Source of the DNA: Cladorhizidae sp. MBARI D1340-BT2
Lineage: Eukaryota; Porifera; Demospongiae; Poecilosclerida; Cladorhizidae
DNA length: 64,000 nt
NCBI GenBank assembly: GCA_028752905.1
Contig: JAQNBH010000014.1
Span: 17,343,250-17,407,249 of the forward strand
Reading direction: 5' to 3'
The stretch's first letter is position 1. Each line of letters begins with the position of its first letter. A program made the translations under genes and the position numbers. Positions 33,438-43,538 of this stretch are shown here, piece by piece. The notes under the pieces are model-generated. The model saw only the letters and a program-made list of their open reading frames with translations, did not search any database and was not told the origin of the DNA.

Positions 33438-36217
33438 TTAACCACCCAGCATCAAGGAGGAGCACATGGAATAACCTTCACTTTTAACTTCCCAGCATCA
33501 CAAGGAGCAGCACATGGAAGAACCGTGACTTTTAATCACTCAGCATCAATGAGCAGCACATGGAAGAACCTTCACTCTTAACTGCCCAGCATCAAGGTGC
33601 AGCACATGGAAGAACCTTCACTCTTAACCTCCAGCATCAAGGAGCAGATCATGGAAGAACCTTCACTCTTAACCACCCAGCATCATGGAGCAGTATGTGG
33701 AAGAACCTTCACTCTTAACAACTCAGCATCAAGGAGGAGCACATGGAAGAACCTCACTCTTAACCACCCAGCATTAAAGAGCAGCACATGGAAGAACCTT
33801 CACTCTTAACTGCCCAGCATCAAGGAGGAGCACAAGGAAGAACCTTCACTCTTTACCATCCAGCATCAAGGAGCAGCACTTAAAAGAACCTTTATTCTTA
33901 ACCGACCAGCATCAAGGAGCAGAACATGGAAGACCCATCGCACTTAACTGCCCAGATTAAAGGAACAGCACATGGAAGTACTTTTACCCTTAACCGCCCA
34001 GCACCAATGAGCATCACATGAAAGCACCTTCACTCTTAACCACGCAGCATCAAGCAGTAGCACATCAACGAACCTTAACTCTTAACCGCACAGTAGCAAG
34101 CAGCAGCACATGGAAGATCCTTCACTTTTAACTTCCCAGCATCAAGGAGTAGCACATGGAAGAACCTTGACTTTTAATCGCCCAGCATCAAGGATCAGCA
34201 CATGGAAGAACCTTCACTCTTAACCACCCAGCATCAAGGAGCAGATCATGGAAGAACCTTCACTCTTAATCACCCAGCATCATGGAGCAGAACATGGAAG
34301 AACCTTTATTCTTAACCGCCTAGCATCAAGGAGCAGAACATGGAAGGACCTTCGCACTTAACTGTACAGATTAAAGGAGCAGCACATGGAGAACCTTCAC
34401 TCTTAACTGCCCAGCATCAAGGAATAGCACATGGAAGAACCTTCACACTTAACCGTCCAGCATCAAAAAGCAGCACATGGAAGAACCTTCACTTTTAACT
34501 GCCCAGAATCAAGGAGTAGCACATGGAAGACCTTCACTCTTAACCGCCGAGCATCAAGGAATAGATATGGAACAACCGTCACACTTAACAACCCAAAATC
34601 ACGGAGCAGCAAATGAAAGAATCTTTCTCTTAACCGCCTACAATCAAGTAGCAGCACATGGAACAACCTTCACACTTAACCGCCCAGAATCAACAAGTAG
34701 CACACGGAAGAACCAACCAACCAGAATCAAGGAGTAGCAGATGGAAGAACCTTCACATTTAACCATGCAGCATCAAGGAGCAGCACATGGAAGAACCTTT
34801 ACTCTTAACTGTCCAGCATCAAGGAGTAGAACATGGAAGAACTTTAATTTTTAACCGCCCAGCATTAAGGAGCAGAACATGGGGGAAGAACCTTCACTCT
34901 TAACTTCCCAGAATCAAGGAGCAGAACATGTGGAAGAACCATCACTCTTAACTTCCCAGCATCAATGCACATCAAATGAAAGAACCTTCACTCTTAACCG
35001 TCCAGCATTAAGGAACAGCACATGAACCTTCACACTTAACCGCCCAGTATCAAGGAGCAGCACATGGAAGTTCACTCTTAACCAGCCAGAATCAAGGAGT
35101 AGCACATGGAAGGACCATCACTCTTAACCACCTAACATCAAGGTGCAGCACATGGAAGTTACCTTCACTCTTAACCACCCAACACCACAGAGCTGCACAT
35201 GGAAGAACCTTCACACTTAACCACCCAGCACCAAGGAGCAGCACAATAATCACCCAGCATCAAGGAGCAGCACATGGAAGAACCTTCGCACTTAACCGCC
35301 CAGATTCAAGTAGCAGCACATGGAGAACCTTCACTCTTAACCGCCCACCATTAATGAGCAGCACAAGGAAGAGCCTTCACTCTTAACCACCCAGCATCAT
35401 GGAGCAAGGACCTTTATTCTTAACCGCCCAACATCAAGGAGCAGCACATGGAGAACCTTCACTCTTAACCGCCCAGCACCAAGGAAAAGCACATGGAAAA
35501 ATCTTCACCGCCCAGCATCAAGGAGCAGCACATGGAAGAACCTTCACTCGTAACCGCCCAGCATAAAGGAGCCGCAAATGGAAGAACCTTTACTCTTAAC
35601 CACCCAGCATCAACAAGTAGCACACGGAAGAACTTTCACAATTAACCACCCAGCATCAAGGAGTAGTACATGGAAGAACCTTCACACTTAACCACCCAGC
35701 ATCAAGGAGCAGATCATGGAAGAACCTTCACTCTTAACCACCAAGCATCAAGGAGCAGAACATGGAAGGACCTTCGCATGTAACCACCCAGATTAAAGGA
35801 GCAGCACATGGAGAACCTTCATCACTCTTAACCACCCAGCATCATGGAGTAGCACATGGAAGAACCTTCACACTTAACCACTCAGCATCAAGGAGCAGAA
35901 CATGGAAGGACCTTCGCACGTAACCACCCAGATTAAAGGATCAGCACATGCAGAATCTTCACTCTTAACTGCCCAGCATCAAGGAATAGCACATGGAAGA
36001 ACCATCAATCTTAACCACCCAACACCAATGAGCAGCACATGGAAGAACCTTCACACTTAACCACCCAGCACCAAGGAGCAGCACAATAATTACCCAGCAT
36101 CAAGGAACAGCACATGGAAGAACCTTAACTGCCCAGCATCAAGGAGTCGCACATGTAAGATCCTTCACTCTTAACCAACCAACATCAAGGAGCAGCACAT
36201 GGAAGAACCTTCACTCT
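33438..36217 (+). repeat. 46-bp satellite array, last part
   Basis: Direct monomers, more diverged and with more short or truncated units toward the right end. It includes the empty site of the Ty3 element near 34109-34125. The array ends at CTTCACTCTAAAGG. Confidence 0.93.
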
Positions 36218-36627
36218 AAAGGCCAGTGTATGGCCCATTTATTTGGAATATTTGACCTTTTTTGTGTGCTTATATCATTTCTAAACATCTGTACAACTTG
36301 TCTTTCAAATTTGAAAACATTTGGAAGCACAAGTCTCAAGTTATGGTGAATTTTATCCAGGCCTATACTTACATTCAACTGAAAAATTGAAGAAAGAAGT
36401 AAGTTCAGCTTCAGGTAAGTTTCACGGATCATATCTGGGTGACTGCTTACCCTAGAGAGTTGCTAAAAGTATAAAATAAAGCCCATTGCATATAGAACCA
36501 TTGCATTCTAATTGAGCATAAATCTAAGTAAATTTAAGTACTATACCTGCCACGCATGCTCTTACCATTCATTTCCACGTGTGCAAATCCTCGTGCAGTT
36601 TTAGGGGGGATGATGGCATTTTTTAAT
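36218..36627. other. AT-rich spacer
   Basis: Single-copy DNA between satellite end and the inverted-repeat pair. A 73-codon minus frame (36211-36432) runs into the satellite and shows no recognisable domain. Nothing else is supported. Confidence 0.4.
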
Positions 36628-36965
36628 TTTTACTTGTGGTTACAACTTTAGAGCTCCGTAGATTCTGCAAACTTCATATGGACTTGATATATAGCTCAAA
36701 AGATAAGTCTCTCTGTGTGCTCTCTTTTGATACTAAAATATGTTTCATAGGTATAACTATAGGCAAGTTACTAGACCCTAAAGTGGAGGGACCTCAAAAA
36801 CCTGCAGCCCAAAAACCTCATCCAAAATAACTCCAGATTGCTAAGATTTGAAATTGGTACCAGTGGCTAGAGAGCCCTAGGCTATTCAATGACCTTTTTC
36901 ATTAAGCGTGAAGATGTAAGTAGGTGGTCAAGCACGCGGGTGGAAAATTGATTATGTTGAAAATC
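36628..36965 (+). repeat. Left arm of a 0.34-kb inverted-repeat pair
   Basis: Matches the reverse complement of 39035-39365 over nearly its whole length (for example CTTTAGAGCTCCGTAGATTC and CCCTAAAGTGGAGGGACCTC in both). The arms are 2.1 kb apart. It may be a terminal inverted repeat of a non-autonomous DNA element or two members of a family in opposite orientation. Confidence 0.7.
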
Positions 36966-37000
36966 AACGCCTTCAATTTTCCACCCGCACGCTTGACCAC
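36924..37000. repeat. Hairpin at inner edge of left arm
   Basis: GTGGTCAAGCACGCGGGTGG then AAAATTGA pairs with TCAATTTTCCACCCGC then ACGCTTGACCAC, giving a stem of about 28 bp with one or two bulges and a loop of about 20 nt. Confidence 0.75.
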
Positions 37001-37289
37001 GTACTTAAATTTTAAAATTTTGTACACCACATGCTGGTTACTGAGCTGGGCGTGTAAGCATCAGCCAACAAGAAAATGTGTACCCAATGGTGAGCAGGAG
37101 CTTAACAAGCAGTTCCTGTATGCAGACATGCATGGTTAGGATCGTCCTGTGAATGCAGCATGCTAGCTAGAAGGAATGGAGAATGGTTGAAGTGTAGCTG
37201 AGCAGAGCCTGGAGAGTGTCAGATGTGGACATCCTATCTACTAGTCACCAAAAATGGAAGAAACACTGACTTTTGAGCAGGAGGAGACC

Positions 37290-37585
37290 AACAAATAGAA
37301 GCTAGAATCAACAGTAAAGTAGGTGCTTAACAAATAGACTGTGAAGTAGGTGCTTAAGAAATAGAGGCTAGAACCGCAATGAAGTAGGTGCTTAACAAAT
37401 AGTGGCTAGAACCAATGGTGAAGTAGGTGCTTAACAAATAGACAGTGAAGTAGGTGCTTAACAAATAGAGGCTAGAACCAACAGTGAAGTAGGTGCTTAA
37501 CAAATAGAGGCTAGAGCCAACAGTGAAGTAGGCGATTAACAAATAGAGGGTAGAGCCAACAGTGAAGTAGGTGCTTAACAAAAAG
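37290..37585. repeat. 39-bp minisatellite
   Basis: About 8 units built from GAAGTAGGTGCTTAACAAAT, AGAGGCTAGAACC and AACAGT, with partial units. The minus strand stays open through it (repeated STYFTVGSSLYLL), a by-product of 39 being divisible by 3. Confidence 0.85.
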
Positions 37586-39034
37586 TGGGTATATAGATAC
37601 CTGGCTTACAATTGGCATTTCACAGACTTCTAATTATACCACACCACCTTGTGCTCAGTTTAACAACTAAAACTTGCCTATAAAATACACTAATTCTACA
37701 CGGCACTAGTTCAATATGTATGATGAGGGACCAGTGACGAGTGCTCACAAATGCATGCAGTATATAGTTGTGGGTGCAGGTGCTAGCTAAAATATTACTA
37801 CTTATCTCAGAGAGAGGTAATGGCAGTGGGGTTCAATTAATTCAAAGTTGAATTAGTATACTGTCATTTGGGTATATTTAATTCAACTGGTTTAGTTAGT
37901 TTGTCAAAGTTATTTTATTTATTTAAACTGGTTTTTGAAGTCCATTAATTCAAAGTTGAATTAAAATTGAATTAAGGGGGCATAGACCATATATTTTGAA
38001 TGGTTTTGATCTCAAAAGGTAGCTTATTCTCTGTGCTTTCCAATGCCATTTATAGCTTATAGGCAAAGCAGTGTTGCCATCAACATCTGGCTGACAGCCT
38101 GACACACAGGCAATAGTACAGAGGTGTTGGGTTTTTTACAAATTTTCAGCTTCATCAAGACTTGCCATTTATGTTGCTGTCAGTCAGTTTCTAATAAAAC
38201 TCCCCCCAATCCCCCCTTTTTTCATTCAGCAGGAAAAGTGAGCCCACAGAATGAACCGTATCTCATGGAAAATTGGCTGGATTGAAAAAGTGATCATTCA
38301 TTTTGAAGAGCTAAGAGAGAGCATTCAAATGATATAAAAATTATATACTATGGACAAAATATTGAGTGAGCAAAACTGTGAATAATGTCGGGAATACACA
38401 TTTCTTTGAATCATGAGGGGCAGGGATAGATCCAGGGTGGTTGTAAACCCCTCATTTTGCTCTTGATCATGACTATCATTCTTGCACTCTTTCATCAGCA
38501 ACACAAGACTCACCAGAAAAACAGTGACTGAGCAGTGTTGACACAGGAGCAGGCAGGCCTGTGATAGCCAGCGCTAGGGAAGGACCAGCTACAGATGCCA
38601 GCTGAAGGTAAAGGGTGAAGCATAAACGGTAAAGCCGTTAATACTACTATAGTTCCAAACTTTCAGCATCATTTGAGTCTTCAGCTTCTAGATATCTCTT
38701 CTTCTCCCACGATTCTAACCCAGAAGATCCTTACTGACTCCATACTTTCGTCTTTCCAGAGCTTTTGTTTGCATTCTTCTTGACATGGAATTTAATAATG
38801 CTAACAAGTAAATAGCAGTATATACCAATGTGGGTGGGTGTCAAACCAGTGGACACAAAACCCGAACATAAGGTCCGGTGAAACTGAAAAAGTCCTCAAA
38901 TAGAGTTTTCAAAACCCTCAATTAGAGTTTGCAACGCCCACTTCCAAGGAGGTGGGGAAAAGGAACTGCAAAAAAAGCCAATCTTATGGTCTCTTTATTT
39001 AATTCAAAATTAGTTCATTTTAGTTGACTTCAAT
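37586..39034. other. AT-rich interior between the inverted arms
   Basis: No transposase or other gene recognised. Repeated TTAATTCAAAGTTGAATTA-type words near 37835-37975 form short inverted repeats. Confidence 0.4.
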
Positions 39035-39365
39035 TTCGCACCCGTGTGCCTGACCAGGTAATAAATTTTTAACGCCTAATCAAAAAGACCGTTGCATGCG
39101 CTAGAGCTTCCTCTAGCCACTCGTACCATTTTCAATTTTTGTGCACTTATATAGCAATCAGGAGTTATTTTGGCGGAGGTTACAGGGATTCAGGTTTTTG
39201 AGGTCCCTCCACTTTAGGGTCTAGTAACGTACCTATGAAACTTATTTTAGTATCCAAAGAGAGCACACAGAGAGATCTATCTTTTGAGCTATATATCAAG
39301 TCTATACCATGAAGTTTGCAGAATCTACGGAGCTCTAAAGTTGTACACAAGTTTAAAAAATAAAA
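39035..39365 (-). repeat. Right arm of the inverted-repeat pair
   Basis: Reverse complement of the left arm, with indels of up to about 10 nt. Confidence 0.7.
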
Positions 39366-39454
39366 AAGTAAAAAATACCAACAGACCTACCTCAAACCAT
39401 ATTATTCCAACAAATTTTTGAGGTTACAACTTTGGAAGTTCTGCCCACTAGATA

Positions 39455-39580
39455 GGTACATAGATAAATATAATAATTATTGATAAATACATAGATGCGA
39501 TACAGATACATGGATAAATACATACATACATATAAATACATACAAACATAGATACATACACAGACAGATAGATAGATTTA
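39455..39580. repeat. ATAGATACATA microsatellite
   Basis: Irregular runs of GATA/CATA tetramers (ATACATAGATAAATAC and similar). Confidence 0.8.
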
Positions 39581-39599
39581 TACTACATCACGTCATCTG

Positions 39600-39775
39600 T
39601 GGCTAATCTGATTGGTTAATAACTGTAGGTTACATAGGCGCATAATCTACACTTTTAACCGGATGTAGTTTAGCGCGTGCGCAATGTAGTATAAGCCTAT
39701 ATTCCACTCGCAGGTTATGCGCCAGTGTAACCTACTCGTTTGCGCTTTAGCTATTAATGTTCACTGTTCATGAAG
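39600..39775. mobile_element. Partial fold-back (MITE-like) element
   Basis: GGTTACATAGGCGCATAA and GGTTATGCGCCAGTGTAACC face each other about 100 bp apart, and TAGTTTAGCGCGTGCGCAAT lies between them. A further fragment (CAGTGTAACCTACTCGTTTG) is at 39834-39854. These match the better preserved copy at 40050-40200. Confidence 0.65.
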
Positions 39776-40049
39776 CTTTAACATCATGATAATATTCACT
39801 TGATATAATTTATATAGATGTTCTGTGCTGCAGTGTAACCTACTCGTTTGCGCGTAACACTGTAAAATATCTGGGCTCATAAATCCCTGAAGTTGAAGGA
39901 GTTTTTGATTATCAGTTGAAGGAAGTTGTTCCAACTCAGCTGCATATTTATCTAGCAGTACTTTGTCAATAGCTGGGGCGCCTTGAGTAAAAAATTCTCC
40001 ATTTCTAGTTGCTATGTAGTTTAGCGCATGCGCAATGTAAGTATAAGTA

Positions 40050-40200
40050 AGATAGCCTATTCAAAAGAGTCGGTTATGCGCCAGTGTGTAATCTACTCGT
40101 TTGCTGTTACATTCCTTGGCTTCGCCTCGGGGTAACCGCAAACTCGGAGGTTACATAGGCGCATAACCGACTCTTTTGTATAGGCTATCCTATACATATA
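40050..40200. mobile_element. Fold-back (MITE-like) element
   Basis: Two arms of about 60 bp (GATAGCCTATTCAAAAGAGT then CGGTTATGCGCC on the left, its reverse complement on the right ending AGGCTATCC) flank a short centre with CCTTGGCTTCGCCTCGGGG. There is no coding capacity. TA-rich ends fit a non-autonomous DNA transposon, but no target duplication is clear. Confidence 0.75.
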
Positions 40201-40395
40201 CATACTGTAGATAGATAGATAATAGATAGATACATACATAGGTAGGTACATACATAGATAGATACATAGATAGATACATGCATAGGTACATACATAGATA
40301 GATACATGCATAGGTACATACATAGATAGATACATAGATAGATACATGCATAGATAGATACATAGATAGATACATACATAGATACATAGATAGAT
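40200..40395. repeat. GATA/CATA microsatellite
   Basis: Runs of ACATAGATAGATACATGCAT; frames on the minus strand are open (MYLSMYVP-type) only because of the repeat. Confidence 0.9.
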
Positions 40396-40937
40396 CTCTG
40401 AAGATGGATTTCAAGGTGTGTGCCAGTTTATTTCCTAAGTATTCAAGGCATGTAGAAAGTCTTTTGGAGGCAAAAACCACATTTGGGAAACTAAGCAGCT
40501 GCCAGTGGTTTATGAATGACCTTATTGTGGGTCAAACCACCTACTTCCTGATGCCTACTGCACTCTGTTGCCTCTCCATACTCCTGAACAGGATTTGTGG
40601 TAATCTCCCCACTTAGTGGGTACCTTAATTATTATAATGACCTTCACTATGCTAGAAAAGGTTTTATAATGGTGGCTGTGTCCAGGTTTTTAGTGTGGGA
40701 TCTTCTCCCTTAAAGCAGTTTTGCTGAGAAGTTGGGGAACGGAGGAGTAAGATGGCCAAACTGGAGAAAGAAAGTTGAGTTTACATCAAGATCACATCGA
40801 GTTTTGAGTCAGGCCTTACTTCTGCTTCTGCCATGCTGGTATAGGGGAATATTTTTTTATATATGTGTGTGTGTGTGTGTGGTGTGACCTATACGCCGAC
40901 TATAGCATACATCAAATATGGTTGTCAATATCGGAAT
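40396..40937. other. Unassigned spacer
   Basis: A 70-codon plus frame at 40404-40616 (MDFKVCASLFPKYSRHVESL onward) has ordinary amino-acid composition but no domain I know and no clear splice partner. It could be an exon or chance. Confidence 0.3.

Positions 40938-40978
<41 letters not shown>
40938..40978. repeat. Poly-G tract (41 nt)
   Basis: 41 consecutive G's, 99 bp before the dead CD225 exon; its true length is uncertain in any assembly. Confidence 0.8.
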
Positions 40979-40979
<1 letters not shown>

Positions 40980-41077
40980 ATTTCATGTGTATTTTTTCTT
41001 GGAAACCCACCTTTTATAAGCCACTAAAATTGTAAAAGTGCAAAGCTAAATTCTTTTGTGTTCTATTGCAATTGCAG

Positions 41078-41235
41078 GCTTCTGATCACAACAGGAACGG
41101 GCAATACACATCTGCCAGGATGGAACATGACGCTTTGCTGTAGCATCTTTCGGCCATCTACTTTGTTTTGCTGGTCATCGCAGGGGTCACCATGCTCATT
41201 CTGGCCCTGTTGGCGTATGGAGTGAGCATGAAAGT
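41078..41235 (+). pseudogene. Dead CD225/dispanin exon
   Basis: After an acceptor (TTCTATTGCAATTGCAG) the frame reads ASDHNRNGQYTSARM, then a TAG at 41141, then a hydrophobic helix (YFVLLVIAGVTMLILALLAY). This mirrors the last exon of the CD225 gene at 43539-48592 (ANDHNSAGDYNQAK, then a helix) in intron phase and spacing, so it is the second half of a CD225 domain on the opposite strand. The in-frame stop between loop and helix and the absence of a first-helix exon upstream indicate a pseudogene fragment. Sequencing error at the TAG is the alternative. Confidence 0.6.
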
Positions 41236-41479
41236 AAACATCGTTTTGAAGAAAACTCTTATTTGTTGTTGTTGTTTTCTCTTAGCGATATATATATGTA
41301 TATATATATATAATGTTATGCATTAAGGGGGAGGGGTTTACTGGATGGTATTATTAGTTCTTCACTTAAAAAAAAAATTAAATCACATCCAGCTCATATT
41401 TAGGTATTTTTTCCAAATTTCATGGGGTTGTAGAGAGATGGTTTGGAGAACATGTCTACTAAAAAGTTAATAGCCATAA

Positions 41480-41515
41480 CCCCCCCCCCCCCCTCCCCCC
41501 CCCCCCCCCCCCCCC
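41480..41515. repeat. Poly-C tract interrupted by one T
   Basis: C13 T C22 (approximate); a further C9 run lies at about 41783. Confidence 0.8.
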
Positions 41516-41824
41516 AAATGGTGGATAATGTGCCATAACCTGTAAAATTGGAGCACTTTTATATATATCTCTTAAGATTGTATGACGATTATATAAACAT
41601 CAAAATACATGGACTGCAACCCATGTATTAAGCGTTGTAGAGCTTAATTTGTTTAAGGTGATCCTAAACATAACCACTTTCCAATTAACTGCAGTATAAT
41701 TATAGAAATTATAGAGGTTGTGTAAAGTTCATTTCGGGAATAGTTTCGTTATCATTAACATTATAGGTGATATAAAAGCAAACCCCCCCCCCTTCATGCA
41801 CGGGTTAGGAAAATTGTACTATGT

Positions 41825-41940
41825 ATAGGATAGCCTATACAAGAGTCGGTTATGCGCCTATGTAACCTCCGAGTTTGCGGTTACCCCAAGTCGAAGCCGA
41901 GGAATGTAACAGCAAACGAGTAGGTTACACGACGCAAGCC
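41825..41940. mobile_element. Truncated fold-back element
   Basis: Reads AGGATAGCCTATAC, AAGAGTCGGTTATGCGCC, TAACCTCCGAGTTTGCGG and then AGCAAACGAGTAGGTTACAC, matching the element at 40050-40200 in inverse orientation but lacking the distal part of one arm. Confidence 0.7.
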
Positions 41941-42450
41941 TGTTTGGGATGGGATGTAATCTGTTAATCACTGGTGATATTGGCAGGTAGATTGAATACA
42001 CTCCACCTTTCTCCTAATCACTATCCTCAAACCGCTTCCTCTGAGATCTATATATGTAGTTATCCCCCATCTTAATTTGTCTTGTATAATTATATATATA
42101 TATATACACACTCTTAGGAAGCTATCTGCTTTGGTCCTTACGACTGGAATATTGGGTGGCAAAAGCATGTTCTACACACTCGCGCTGCTGTTAGTCCCAC
42201 AACAACTAACACTAATATCCACATCATCACCACACAGTTCCAATAACTTTTCAAACATACTTCCATGTGTACTTCAATGTGTACTTCAAGCACGAAGGCT
42301 TCTTTGCATGGTCGCCAAGACAGTTTACCGAAATCAGGAGGCAAATTTATTAGTGGACAAAAAGCTCTCGAGCTAGTGTGTTACACCAACACTGAAGCCG
42401 AGTTGAGCCTAAGGGACCTTGGCTCAGGCATGTAAAAACAACAACATATT
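41941..42450. other. Unassigned spacer
   Basis: Overlapping open frames on both strands around 42077-42376 show no domain and no convincing splice context. A TATATATATATA run lies at about 42092. Confidence 0.3.
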
Positions 42451-42765
42451 TTAGAAATAAAGCCACACCCTACATTCATCATTATGGGGTTGTATACAAA
42501 CCCCGACAAGTGTACTGAATTTCCTTTCCTTTGACTTGTACTTGGAGCAACATAAAAAAAATCCGTAACAAACTGGTTGCTGATCATCTTCCACAGTCAT
42601 CCTTATTATATCCTCATGTAACACTGATGGGGATATAACACTAATCTTGCCCCTGGAGGCAGTAGGTTGCTGAGGGCTGTTTGGAGTAGAGGGTATTGCA
42701 TTAGCCTCTAATGCATCTGGAGAACCAGGGGTAAAACAGCCTTGAAGGTCCAAGTTTGCAGAAAA
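42451..42765 (-). CDS. Possible alternative last exon of CD225 gene B
   Basis: A minus-strand open stretch after an acceptor (CTTTGTTTCTGAGATAG) encodes FSANLDLQGCFTPGSPDAL, a Pro/Ser-rich part and a basic end, stop at 42451. It is in phase 0 and could follow the internal GTAATC donor inside exon 3 of the gene at 43539-48592 (after ATDL), replacing that exon's last 36 residues. The donor is weak and nothing proves the link. Confidence 0.25.
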   Translation of the reverse strand, partial: FSANLDLQGCFTPGSPDALEANAIPSTPNSPQQPTASRGKISVISPSVLHEDIIRMTVEDDQQPVCYGFFLCCSKYKSKERKFSTLVGVCIQPHNDECRVWLYF

Positions 42766-43538
42766 CTATCTCAGAAACAAAGCTGATTCAATCTAGCATC
42801 ACGAGCTTACTGATAATGATAAGTTTTTCAATTCCACCACTCGTTTAGTTATATACAGGCTAATGTTAAATCTGTAACCATGGCTACCAAGGACCAATGA
42901 ATGATTTATTATAGCTAAATTCATTTTTTATAGTTTCTTGAGATTTTTGGGTGGGGGTGGTATCTTTAAGAACGTGGTCAAGAAATTCCACATCTAGAAA
43001 AAAATCCTGGTTGTAAAATTCACTGTACAGTGATCTCCGATAATTGTAGATTCATCAACAGTCAAGTAAAAAAATGTAAGGAGCCAGCGGACCATGCATA
43101 AATATCAAGTGGATTTGAGCTCTTGAATTTGGATGATTGGTTGCGATTGATATTAAAATTGTCTTTGAAATCAGTAATTATCCACTTAGAAGGCTCGACC
43201 ACCCTAGAAGTAAAGGGCAGGAGCGGCTCAACAGCTACCATCCTTATGAAACTGCTGACACTTTCCAAGTTGTTTACAAGTCTCTGGGCATTTTTTAAAT
43301 TTTATTATTTCCTGTCTAGTAGTTCTGTCTCTCCTAGGTCTTGAAATATTCTCCAAGGCCTATATATGGTGTGTACAATACTATCTGATGCACTTTGGTA
43401 CCAAAAAATACAGCAACAACTATTATCTAGAAATACACATGACAATTCTCAAGTATAATAGGAACTAAACACTTAATGTACAGAACGTTATACAAATGTG
43501 TATCAGTTAACACCATGGAAGGTTCTGGATCTGTAACC

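Noticed and set aside
33148..33465. 105-codon minus-strand frame
   Set aside because: Lies in a solo LTR and runs into the satellite; no recognisable domain.
8755..36217. CRISPR-like appearance of regular repeats
   Set aside because: There are no unique spacers; monomers abut directly and the setting is eukaryotic.
36636..36830. 64-codon plus-strand frame in the left inverted arm
   Set aside because: The same sequence is part of a non-coding inverted repeat and the frame is not kept in the other arm.
39580..41940. tRNA or other structured RNA gene in the GC-rich palindromes
   Set aside because: The inverted arms are too long and regular and occur as dispersed copies; no cloverleaf, so they fit fold-back elements.
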